This document shows positions 14,911 through 22,471 of a stretch of DNA of 29,985 nucleotides, in pieces. The notes beneath the pieces were generated by a model, which was not told the DNA's origin, did no database searches, and worked only from the letters and a program-made list of their open reading frames with translations. Each line of letters begins with the position of its first letter. The stretch's first letter is position 1. The position numbers and the translations under genes are program-made. Source of the DNA: JBBSEZ01 sp038239195 (GTDB taxonomy: Bacteria; Planctomycetota; Planctomycetia; Gemmatales; Gemmataceae); contig JBBSEZ010000059.1 in the NCBI GenBank assembly GCA_038239195.1, forward strand, positions 1-29,985. Direction: 5' to 3'.

Positions 14911-15333
14911 GGAACACTCTCGCCTTCTGCATTGGGAACACCCACAACAAGAACCCCGCAGAGAGGATTAGGGCTCGCCCTTCCCAAGAAACCTCCCGCA
15001 AACAGGGGCTTTCTGGATAGCGTCTCACCGCGAAACAACCCAGAACGACCAACCATCGATGGGTCGGGTGAATGGCCAGACGCCCTCGCGGTGCGCTACG
15101 CAGTAGCACCTTCCCGAATGCCCTGCGGTGGAAACATAGTGCTGACCACACGCTCCGCGTGCGCACGGCCTGCCGAAGGCCCTCAGCCGGTGTTTTACGT
15201 CGCTGGCACCGCAGCGTCACCGCGAGGAACGGACATGCAGTTCGGCCAACGTCGGACGCCCGTAACTCGGGGCCAGGCCGATGGAACGTGAAGTGCTGTG
15301 AAGAGGAAAGGGCCGGCGAGATCGGATGGGGGC
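14911..15333. other. Intergenic region upstream of the CotH gene
   Basis: About 420 nt with no supported gene. Frames crossing it are Arg/Pro-rich and without family features. It should contain the CotH promoter and the 3' end of the S24/S26-like gene transcript, but I found no convincing -35/-10 pair, terminator hairpin or RNA structure. Confidence 0.5.
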
Positions 15334-15699
15334 TCAGTTTGCCGGCGGCGCGTCTTGGTCGGGCCCCTCGGTGTCGGCCTCCGTTCGCGCTACCCGACCA
15401 AAAATCTCGTGCGCGGCCACCCATCCATCCGCCCGGCCCGTGCTGTTGCCGATCAGGAACCGCCCCGGCTCTCGCTCCAGGACCTGATGAAGGACGAGGA
15501 GCCAGCCGCGCACCCGTGCCAGAACGATGTCGCCCACCGCGAGGTCGTCCGCTCCGCACGGCTCCAGGGTCACCGGGTCGCCATCGTTGATGCGCGGGCG
15601 CATGGAATCGCCGTGCGGGCGAACTTGTACGCGCTGGCCCCGGGAGAGGGCCTGGTACGCCTCAGTCGCCCACGCGCGCTCGTCCAAATCAGGCCTCAC
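15334..15699 (-). CDS. S24/S26 (signal-peptidase/LexA fold) peptidase-like protein
   Basis: A 121-residue protein with the short peptidase-fold core: VRPHGDSMRPRINDGDPVTL (27-46) gives the nucleophile motif GxSMxPxxxxGD with Ser32, then LAVGDIVLARV (53-63), WLLVLHQVLE (66-75) and RFLIGNSTGRADGW (80-93). In S24/S26 enzymes a Lys follows the third strand as general base. Here the corresponding LVLHQVL has His71 and no Lys nearby. Activity is therefore uncertain; it may use a different base or be a non-catalytic relative. There is no membrane helix, so it is presumably cytoplasmic. The GTG start has AGAGG 8 nt upstream. It lies 36 nt after ParA on the same strand. Confidence 0.7.
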   Translation of the reverse strand: MRPDLDERAWATEAYQALSRGQRVQVRPHGDSMRPRINDGDPVTLEPCGADDLAVGDIVLARVRGWLLVLHQVLEREPGRFLIGNSTGRADGWVAAHEIFGRVARTEADTEGPDQDAPPAN

Positions 15700-15735
15700 G
15701 AACGGGGCCTCTGCCAGGGCCGTGCCGAGGGCCGG

Positions 15736-16629
15736 TTACGGCTGCGCCTGTGCCTCTTGCCGCTCTTCCTGCCGTTCCCTCGTCATCACCGACATCCCCC
15801 CGCGGTCGTCCAGCTCGACGCGCGCCGCCATCACCGTCGGGGCCGGCTCGCCGACGACCTCCCGGGCCAGCGCGGCGTAGTCCTCGGCGCCGTGGCACGA
15901 AGGGCTGTAGGCAAAGATCGACTTCCCGAAGCTGGGGCACTCGGCCAGTTTGATGTTGCGGCGGATGCGCGTGCTGAAGATCTTCGCCTTGGCCCACGGG
16001 GCGTTGCTCGCGCGGCTGCGTTCGAGGTAGTCTTGCAGGTCGGCGATGACCTCGCGCGCCAGGCGGGCGTTCGACTCGTAGAGCGACAGCACGATGCCCG
16101 TCACCTTGAGCGACGGGTTGATGCGCTTGGCGACCAGGGCCGTCGTCTCCAGCAACTTGCCCATGCCGTGCAGGGCGAGGAAGTGCGGCTGGAGCGGGAT
16201 GAAGACCTCACCGGAGGCCGCCAGGGCGTTGAGCGTTAGCACGCCGAGCGAGGGCCCGCAGTCCATGAAGACGAAGTCGAACGAGCCTTCGTCCTGCATG
16301 AGCAGATCGCGCAGGATGACCTCGCGCCCGACCACCCCGGCCAGTTCGACCTCGGCGGCGGCGAGGTTGATGTCGGAGGGGGCGACCCAGAGGTTCTCCT
16401 CGACGCGCTGGCGCACCTCGGAGATGGGGCGGGAGTTGACCAGGACGTCGTACATCGACGGGGCCTTGCCGTCGGGCTCGATGCCCAGGTGAGTGGTGGC
16501 GTGGGCTTGCGGGTCGAGGTCGATCAGGCACACGCGCTGCCCTGCCGCGGCCAGGGCGGCGGCGAGGTTGACCGTCGTCGTCGTCTTGCCCACGCCGCCC
16601 TTCTGGTTGATGATCGCGATCCGTCGCAT
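15736..16629 (-). CDS. ParA/Soj-family ATPase
   Basis: A 297-residue MinD/ParA-type P-loop ATPase with deviant Walker A KGGVGKTTT (10-18, signature Lys first), LIDLDPQAHAT (Walker A', 35-45) and FVFMDCGPSLGVLTLNAL (Walker B and switch, about 118-135). The C-terminal half, KSIFAYSPSCHGAEDYAALAREVV, is typical of chromosomal Soj-like ATPases. These use DNA-bound ATP dimers to position chromosomes, plasmids or protein cargo. No parB or parS-like repeat is seen nearby, so it is an orphan. The cargo partner could be encoded elsewhere, or the S24/S26-like neighbour may be functionally linked. GAGG lies 7 nt before the ATG. The C-terminal tail beyond about 270 is polar and charged. Confidence 0.9.
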   Translation of the reverse strand: MRRIAIINQKGGVGKTTTTVNLAAALAAAGQRVCLIDLDPQAHATTHLGIEPDGKAPSMYDVLVNSRPISEVRQRVEENLWVAPSDINLAAAEVELAGVVGREVILRDLLMQDEGSFDFVFMDCGPSLGVLTLNALAASGEVFIPLQPHFLALHGMGKLLETTALVAKRINPSLKVTGIVLSLYESNARLAREVIADLQDYLERSRASNAPWAKAKIFSTRIRRNIKLAECPSFGKSIFAYSPSCHGAEDYAALAREVVGEPAPTVMAARVELDDRGGMSVMTRERQEERQEAQAQP

Positions 16630-16679
16630 CGTTGGTCCTCGTAAACGGGGCCCTGCGGTGTTCCTTCACACAGGCGGGG

Positions 16680-16685
16680 ATTATA
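16680..16685 (-). promoter_or_regulatory. -10 element upstream of parA
   Basis: On the minus strand a perfect TATAAT (16680-16685) lies 51 nt before the parA ATG. At the expected -35 position (16703-16708) the sequence is CTCGCG, a weak match, so activation or a different sigma factor may be involved. Confidence 0.45.
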
Positions 16686-16756
16686 CGCGGGCCGGGAAAG
16701 GGCGCGAGCCCCAGGTGGCGGGTAGGGGCGGCGTCGTTTAGGATGGTGCCGTGGGG

Positions 16757-16804
16757 CCGGCTTTCCAGCCGGTCACGTGGGACGAAGACCGGCTGGAAAG
16801 CCGG
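16757..16804. repeat. 18-bp inverted repeat, REP-like palindrome
   Basis: CCGGCTTTCCAGCCGGTC (16757-16774) and GACCGGCTGGAAAGCCGG (16787-16804) are perfect inverted copies with a 12-nt spacer. Each arm contains its own small palindrome, CCGGCT-TTCC-AGCCGG. The element sits in the divergent region between parA and psuG. It has the look of a dispersed REP-type unit, but no second copy was noticed in this window. It may instead act as a hairpin in the psuG leader, ending 24 nt before the psuG ATG. Confidence 0.65.
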
Positions 16805-16828
16805 TCGTACGCTCGATGGGGCTTCTCG

Positions 16829-17746
16829 ATGTCCTTCGCTCTGCTCGACGTGCGCCCGCCGGTGGCCGATGCCCTGCTCGCGCGCCGCCCGGTGGTCGCC
16901 CTCGAATCGACGCTAATCGCCCACGGCCTGCCCTGGCCGGCCAACGTCGAAACGGCCCGCGCCGCCGAGGACGCGGTGCGCGCCGAAGGCGCCGTCCCCG
17001 CGACCATCGCCGTGCTCGCCGGCCGGCCCACCATCGGGCTTTGGCCGGACGAGATCGAGCACCTCGCTCGGGCGGCCGGCGTGCGCAAGGCCAGCCGGCG
17101 CGACCTCGGCGCAGCCGTCGCCCAGAAGGCGACGGCCGCGACCACCGTTTCGGCGACGATGGCCCTCGCCCACCTCGCGGGAGTGCGCGTCTTTGCCACG
17201 GGGGGCATCGGTGGCGTCCACCCTCTCAGGCCGGGGGCGCCGCCCGACGTGTCGGCCGACCTGATCGAGCTGGGGCGCACGCCCGTCGCGGTCGTTTGCG
17301 CGGGGGCCAAGAGCATTCTCGACCTGCCGGCGACGTTGGAGGTGCTGGAAACGCTGGGGGCGCCCGTGGTAGGCTACGGCACCGATGAGTTTCCGGCGTT
17401 CTACCTTCGCTCCAGCAGCCGGCCCGTCGCGGCGCGCGTCGATTCTCCCGCCGAGGCGGCCGCGCTCCTCTGGGCGCACTGGGCCCTGGGCGGCGCCGGC
17501 GTGGTACTGGCCCTGCCGTTGCCGGCCGGTCGCGCCCTGGAGCCAGAGGAGTGGGTGGGGGCGCTGGCGGTGGCGGAGGAGAGCGCCGAGGCGGCAGACG
17601 TGCGCGGGCCCGCGCTGACGCCGTTTCTGCTGGCGCAACTGGCCGAGCTGACCGAGGGGCGCACGCTGCTGGCCAATCGGGAGTTGATCGTGGCCAACGC
17701 CCGTCTGGCGGCGGCGGTCGCCAGGGCCCTGTGCGAGGGAGGCTGA
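16829..17746 (+). CDS. psuG: Pseudouridine-5'-phosphate glycosidase
   Basis: A 305-residue enzyme that splits pseudouridine 5'-phosphate into ribose 5-phosphate and uracil, the step after PsuK kinase in pseudouridine salvage. Family blocks: PVVALESTLIAHGLPWPANVE (21-41), GLWPDEIEHLA (70-80), RKASRRDLGAAVAQKATAATTVSATM (86-111), VFATGGIGGVHP (121-132) and VVCAGAKSILDL (155-166). The catalytic positions known from E. coli PsuG (E31, K93, D149, K166) map with a constant offset of 5 to E26, K88, D144 and K161, all present. The start at 16829 gives the usual family length; a longer frame from 16751 would run through the inverted repeat. No psuK is adjacent. The next gene, a phosphatase, begins 1 nt after the stop. 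Confidence 0.93.
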   Translation: MSFALLDVRPPVADALLARRPVVALESTLIAHGLPWPANVETARAAEDAVRAEGAVPATIAVLAGRPTIGLWPDEIEHLARAAGVRKASRRDLGAAVAQKATAATTVSATMALAHLAGVRVFATGGIGGVHPLRPGAPPDVSADLIELGRTPVAVVCAGAKSILDLPATLEVLETLGAPVVGYGTDEFPAFYLRSSSRPVAARVDSPAEAAALLWAHWALGGAGVVLALPLPAGRALEPEEWVGALAVAEESAEAADVRGPALTPFLLAQLAELTEGRTLLANRELIVANARLAAAVARALCEGG

Positions 17747-17747
17747 C

Positions 17748-18431
17748 ATGCGCATCCTGGCCATCGGCGACGTCCACGGCTGTCTGACCGCGCTCGACGC
17801 GCTTCTGGCCCTTGTGGCGCCGACTCCCGACGACCTTCTCATCACCCTGGGCGACTACACCGATCGCGGGCCCGATTCGTGCGGCGTGATCGACCGCTTG
17901 CTCGAGATCCAGGCGACCGGGCGATTGGTCGCGCTGCGCGGGAACCACGACGTGATGATGGTAAACGCACGCGACGGGCACGACGCGCGCATGTGGCTGG
18001 GCTGTGGGGGGAAGCAGACGCTCGAGTCCTACGGCGTGCGCGTTCGCAACAAACCGCACGGCTTCGATGCGGTCCCCAAGTCGCACTGGAAGTTCCTTGA
18101 CGAGCTCGTCGATTGGTACGAGACGGACGCACACATCTTCGTCCACGGCGTTGCCGACCCCAACCTCCCGCTCGCCGAGCAGCCGACCGACATGCTGCAC
18201 TGGGACAAGCTGATCGATCCGGTCGCTCACTACTCGGGCAAGACGATGGTGTGCGGGCACACCAAGCAGCACCGGGGGATACCGCTCGACCTGGGGACGA
18301 CGATTTGCATCGACACGGGGGCGTATGACCCGGCCGGGTGGTTGACGTGTCTCGACGTGATGAGCGGGCGTTACTGGCAGGCGAACCAGGTGGGGCAGGG
18401 GCGGACGGGGCGGTTGAGGGGCGCGGAGTGA
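17748..18431 (+). CDS. PP1/PP2A-like metallophosphoesterase
   Basis: A 227-residue calcineurin-type phosphatase with all five metal-binding blocks: GDVHG (7-11), GDYTDRG (35-41), RGNHD (64-68), a FVHG motif and CGHTKQH near the C-terminus. This is the arrangement of bacterial PrpA/lambda-phosphatase-like serine/threonine or symmetrical Ap4A phosphatases. It follows psuG by one base, with the GAGGGAGG end of psuG acting as its ribosome site, so the two are translationally coupled. The pairing raises the possibility of a phosphatase acting in nucleotide or pseudouridine salvage, but substrate specificity cannot be read from the sequence. The gene ends 19 nt from the convergent stop of the next gene. 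Confidence 0.88.
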   Translation: MRILAIGDVHGCLTALDALLALVAPTPDDLLITLGDYTDRGPDSCGVIDRLLEIQATGRLVALRGNHDVMMVNARDGHDARMWLGCGGKQTLESYGVRVRNKPHGFDAVPKSHWKFLDELVDWYETDAHIFVHGVADPNLPLAEQPTDMLHWDKLIDPVAHYSGKTMVCGHTKQHRGIPLDLGTTICIDTGAYDPAGWLTCLDVMSGRYWQANQVGQGRTGRLRGAE

Positions 18432-18450
18432 AGCGGGGCCACTCGCCACG

Positions 18451-19056
18451 TCATGCGATCGAGGTTGCTTCGCGGATGATCGCCTGGAGGGCGCCGAGGA
18501 TGTTTCCCACGTTGTCGAGGTAGTAGCGCTTCCGGTCGAGCAGCGCCGCCGGCTCCGCCAGCCGGAGAAACTGCCAGGTCTCGCCGCTCGTCACGCAACC
18601 GTAGACCGGGGCACCCGTCCGGGAGGCCGCCTCGTTGAATTGGCGCGCGGCGACCATCTGAGCAATGCACTGACCCAAGCCTGCCTCGACGTCGTTCTTC
18701 TTGGCCTCGACAACCGTGGCGAGCGGTGCGCGCAGGGGCGGGACGGCCGGGCCGAGGGCGAGGATGAAATCGCACTCGCCCACAAGGCCCCGGGCGGGAT
18801 CGACGTCAAGCCGTTGCCCCGAGAAGATGGCGAAACGGTCGGCGCAGAGCTCGCGCGCCGCCATCAAGATCGGGGCAACGATGAATTCGCTTCGCGACTT
18901 CTCGCTGAGGAGCGCCAGGCGAGTTCCCCGCTCGAGCAAGGCGGGCAACCATTCCGGGAGTGCCGCCGCCCCAACCCCGGGAAACAAGTCGGCCTCCTGG
19001 GTGGTGATCCCCAGAGACCGCTCGACCTCTTCCAGAGTAAATTCGCTGAAAGCCAT
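18451..19056 (-). CDS. Conserved protein with PD-(D/E)XK nuclease-like core
   Basis: A 201-residue protein that I recognise only as a conserved family of unknown function. It has the layout of a restriction-endonuclease-like fold: SEKSRSEFIVAPILMAAREL (51-70, helix with Glu57), FAIFSGQRLDVD strand (75-86), GECDFILAL (93-101, Asp96), TVVEAKKNDVEAGLGQCIAQM (114-134, E117-x-K119), then YGCVTSGETWQFLRL. The D...ExK arrangement and the helix after it match the catalytic core. There is no partner methylase, ATPase or DNA-recognition domain next to it, and the neighbours are unrelated. I chose ATG 19056 over the upstream one because the preceding residues are Arg/Gly-rich shadow sequence. Function unknown; DNA or RNA cleavage is possible. 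Confidence 0.7.
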   Translation of the reverse strand: MAFSEFTLEEVERSLGITTQEADLFPGVGAAALPEWLPALLERGTRLALLSEKSRSEFIVAPILMAARELCADRFAIFSGQRLDVDPARGLVGECDFILALGPAVPPLRAPLATVVEAKKNDVEAGLGQCIAQMVAARQFNEAASRTGAPVYGCVTSGETWQFLRLAEPAALLDRKRYYLDNVGNILGALQAIIREATSIA

Positions 19057-19264
19057 GGAACCACTCAACAAACGGTCCTGGGGAGGCCGCCTCACGCCAC
19101 GGCCGCGTGCCACACCGCCTCATCCTCACCCCGCCTCTCCCTGCCGTCAAGCACGATTCGGCTGCGGCGCGCCCTCCGCGCGGTGACTTCCCCCCCGCGC
19201 GTGGGCGAACGGCGCGAGGGGCTTCACCCCAGGCGAATCATCAACGCCCTCGAGTTGGCGCCGT

Positions 19265-22200
19265 TCAGGTTGGGGACACAATCGATTGAGCCCTCGTCCT
19301 CTCTGTCGAGCGTTGTCGCAACAGCACTTCCAGGTTTTGCTGGGCCTCGGGGTGTCCCGGCGCGAGCGCCAGCACGTCGCGAAGGGCCGTCTCGGCGGCG
19401 CCCATGTCGCGCCCTTCCTTGATCAGAGCGTGGGTGAGCAGCACGCGCAGCGCGAGGGCGCGCGGGGCCTGGGCGATCCCCTCTGCGAGCATTCGCCGGG
19501 CGAGCCCGTAGTCCTCCCGCGCTAGCAAGCTCCGCGCCCGCAGGATTCGCCCGTTGACCGGCTCCCCTCCGTCGCCTTCCAGGCGCCCGGCCACTTGTTC
19601 TGCCTCCAACCAGCGCTTCTGCCCGAGGAGCAACTCTCCCAGCCCCAACCACGCCGGCCCGAAGGCCGGATTGTCCGTCGAGGCGGCGCGCCACTGGACT
19701 TCGGCCTCGTTCAATCGGCCCTGCTGCCGATACCAGTCGGCAAGCAGGTGCCGGGTCTTGTAGCCGCGCAACCCCGCATCGACGCTCGCGAAATACTGGC
19801 CCGGCCGGACGTCCAGGAGCCGGGCCAGGCAAGCACAGGCTTGGTCCCGATGGCCCGAGTCCCACAGCAGCAGCCCTTCGTGCAGCAGAAGCTCAAGGTC
19901 GTCGGGGCACGCCGCCAGGCCCTTGCGGCACCAGGCGAGCGCTTCCTCGCGCTGGCCAGACTGACGACAGCAGGTGGCAAGGAGGTCGTACAGCTTGCGA
20001 ACGATCGAGGAATCGGCCGCGGCGCGCTCCAGGCTGCGGCGCAGAAACGAGAGGGCCTGTTCGGTCCGCCCCAGGTCGAGGGAGGTCCAGCCGAGGTTGA
20101 ATAGGGTAAAGGAGTCGTCTGGCCGTTCGGCGTCGTCCTGTTCCAACAGCCGCAGGTTGCGATCCAGCTTGCCCTGCCGCACGCCGGCGTCCTGGTAGCC
20201 GGTGTGGTCGATGACGACGTCGGCCCAGCGGATCGCACCACCCGCCCGGTGAACGGCGGGCAAAATCTGTTCGTAGACGCGGTATTCCCAACGGACGGAC
20301 GGCAGGTTGGGAAAGAGCCGCACCTGATCCAACAACCGGGAAGAGCGGCCAGCCGTGTCGAGGATGGAGCGCACCTTCAAGGCGTAGGCGTTCTTCTCAT
20401 CTCCCAGGCTGGCAAACAGGTCGCGCAGTTTGCGCCGGCTGTCGTCACTCAGGCGGTCGTCGGCGTCGAGCCACAATACCCAACGGCCGGTGACGTGCCG
20501 CAGGCTCTCGTTGCGGGCGGCGGCGAAACTGTTGCACCACGGAAACTCGTAAACCCGGGCGCCGAAGCGGGCAGCCACATCCCGCGTGCGGTCGGTCGAG
20601 CCGGTGTCCACGACAACGATCTCGTCGAACAAGTCGGCCGCGGTCCGCAGGCAGTCGGGCAGGTTGTGTTCCTCGTTCTTGACGATCATGCTGAGCGACA
20701 CGTGGACCGGGCGGGCCGTGGCTGGTTCGGCGGGCACCGGGCCGACCGGCCCGAGCAGAGCGGCGGGCGCGGCCGGCCCCGGAGCCGCCCCGTTCGACGG
20801 TATCTCGATCAACTTGTACCCAGCGCTCTCCTCGGGCCCCCACTTGGCCTGGAACCGCTCGAAGTTCTGGCGCAGGAGCTGGCGCGTGTCCAGGCCCAGT
20901 CCGCGAAAAGTGCGGCTGCCGAAGTGGTGGACGAAGACGTCCAGAGCGATCAGGGGCCGGAAGCCGGCCCGGCGAGCGCGGACGCATAGGTCGTCATCGT
21001 CGAAGAAACCGACGCCGTATTGCTCGTCGAAGCCGCCGATCTTGTCGAGGACGTCGCGCCGGGCCAGCATGCAGAAGCCGGTGATGCGGCGACTGTCCAG
21101 GGTGCGGCCGGCGTGCGCTTTTCGGTGCCGTGCGGCAAACCCCTCGATCCCCGCGGGATCGTCGTAATCGACGGGGACGAACTGCGGCTCGGGAGCGCCG
21201 TTGGTCACCGGGCCGACCAGGCCGACGTGCGGCCATGCGGCCAGCAAGGGAGCAAGAAGCCCGTCCAGCCAGCCGGGCGTGACGATGGTGTCGTTGTTGA
21301 GGAACACGAGATAGCGGCCGCGGGCCTTGCGCAGGGCCTGGTTGCAGCCCGCCGGGAAGCCGACGTTGGTCTCGTTGCGCACGATCTCGACGCGGGCGGG
21401 CCCGGGCCGGTCGCGCAGTTCCGCCAGATAGTCGGGGGTGCCGTCGCTCGACCCATTGTCGATCAGGACGAGCTCGTAGGGCCGGCGGGTGTGGCGCAAG
21501 ACGCTTTCCAGGCAGAGCCGGGTGAAGTCGAGTTGGTTGCAACAGAGCACGATGATCGATGCCAACTCGTCGCCAACAGGCGGTGCCTCAACGAACCAGG
21601 GCTCCTCGGGGAGGACGTGGGGCATGGCGTGCCTGAGGAGGCGACGGTCGCGGGCCAGGCGCCGCCGCCCTGGTTGATCGCCGAGGGCGGTGAGGACCGC
21701 GAAGAGGGCGTGGGCGGACTCGCGGTCGAAAGGGTTGGCTCGCACGGCGGCCTGGAGGTGTGGCAGGGCGGCCGGGGCCTGCCCGAGCGCGGACAAGGCG
21801 CGGCCGAGGCGCGCGCGCCCGGCGGGCAAGTCCGGCCGGGCCAGCACGGCCTCGTAGAGGGAGGGGAGCGTTTCTGCGAGCTCGGCCGCCAAGGAGTGCA
21901 GCCGCCAGCGGAGCAGGGCCCGCTTCGCATCTGCCTCGCCAGCAGGCGAGCCCGCGTTCGCCCAGGCGGCTCGCTCCCATTCCATCCGAAACGGTCCGTA
22001 GTCCAGTCGGACGTGCTGGTCGTCGAGCCACGTGGGAAGGCCCGGACCGTCCTGATCCAACACGATCAGGGCCTGGCGCAGTTCCTCCAGGGCGGACGGC
22101 ACCTGGCCACTCGCGGCCAGCGATTCAACCAGATTCAGCCGGGCGACCGGGTTGTCCGGGCAGCAAGCCACCGCGGCCCGGAAGCGCGGGGCCGCCACGG

Positions 22201-22471
22201 CAGCCGCGGCGCCGGAAACGGCGGGGTGACGGTCGGCCCAGAAGACGGCGAGGCCCAGCGCGTTTTGCAACGCAGCAGACTCGGGAGAGGTCGGGGCCAC
22301 CGCCTCCAGGTCCCGAACCAACGTCGGGCCCTCGGGCCGCAGGGCCCCGGCCGCCTGCCAACAGCGGCCGAGTAGCGCGTCGGTCGTGGAGCGAACAGGC
22401 CGGGTTACGGGCTTCCTCCAGCACGGACCAGTCTTCCTCGATGCGCGTTGCACACCCCTCCCAGAGAGCAT
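19265..22471 (-). CDS. TPR protein with two family-2 glycosyltransferase domains
   Basis: About 1,068 residues. An N-terminal TPR-like helical region comes first. GT2 domain one starts near 304 (SIIVLCCNQLDFTRL; DNGSSDGT; FLNNDTIVTPGW for the metal-binding acidic motif; FDDDDLC). GT2 domain two starts near 592 (LSMIVKNEEHNLPDCL; DTGSTDRT; WVLWLDADD). A long C-terminal TPR array (about 770-1,060) includes units such as FTLFNLGWTSLDLGRTEQALSFL. It probably adds sugars to a surface glycan or glycoprotein. The start is uncertain. ATG 22471 has AGGAGG 8 nt upstream, but the first 30 codons are shadow-like and the same DNA encodes the end of the neighbouring glycosyltransferase in another frame. 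Homologous-looking sequence begins only near 22384, so a frameshift within one longer gene is likely. Confidence 0.8.
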   Translation of the reverse strand: MLSGRGVQRASRKTGPCWRKPVTRPVRSTTDALLGRCWQAAGALRPEGPTLVRDLEAVAPTSPESAALQNALGLAVFWADRHPAVSGAAAAVAAPRFRAAVACCPDNPVARLNLVESLAASGQVPSALEELRQALIVLDQDGPGLPTWLDDQHVRLDYGPFRMEWERAAWANAGSPAGEADAKRALLRWRLHSLAAELAETLPSLYEAVLARPDLPAGRARLGRALSALGQAPAALPHLQAAVRANPFDRESAHALFAVLTALGDQPGRRRLARDRRLLRHAMPHVLPEEPWFVEAPPVGDELASIIVLCCNQLDFTRLCLESVLRHTRRPYELVLIDNGSSDGTPDYLAELRDRPGPARVEIVRNETNVGFPAGCNQALRKARGRYLVFLNNDTIVTPGWLDGLLAPLLAAWPHVGLVGPVTNGAPEPQFVPVDYDDPAGIEGFAARHRKAHAGRTLDSRRITGFCMLARRDVLDKIGGFDEQYGVGFFDDDDLCVRARRAGFRPLIALDVFVHHFGSRTFRGLGLDTRQLLRQNFERFQAKWGPEESAGYKLIEIPSNGAAPGPAAPAALLGPVGPVPAEPATARPVHVSLSMIVKNEEHNLPDCLRTAADLFDEIVVVDTGSTDRTRDVAARFGARVYEFPWCNSFAAARNESLRHVTGRWVLWLDADDRLSDDSRRKLRDLFASLGDEKNAYALKVRSILDTAGRSSRLLDQVRLFPNLPSVRWEYRVYEQILPAVHRAGGAIRWADVVIDHTGYQDAGVRQGKLDRNLRLLEQDDAERPDDSFTLFNLGWTSLDLGRTEQALSFLRRSLERAAADSSIVRKLYDLLATCCRQSGQREEALAWCRKGLAACPDDLELLLHEGLLLWDSGHRDQACACLARLLDVRPGQYFASVDAGLRGYKTRHLLADWYRQQGRLNEAEVQWRAASTDNPAFGPAWLGLGELLLGQKRWLEAEQVAGRLEGDGGEPVNGRILRARSLLAREDYGLARRMLAEGIAQAPRALALRVLLTHALIKEGRDMGAAETALRDVLALAPGHPEAQQNLEVLLRQRSTERTRAQSIVSPT

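Noticed and set aside
15736..16629. A plasmid partition locus
   Set aside because: No ParB, no centromere-like iterated repeats and no replication gene. The neighbours are chromosomal housekeeping or accessory genes.
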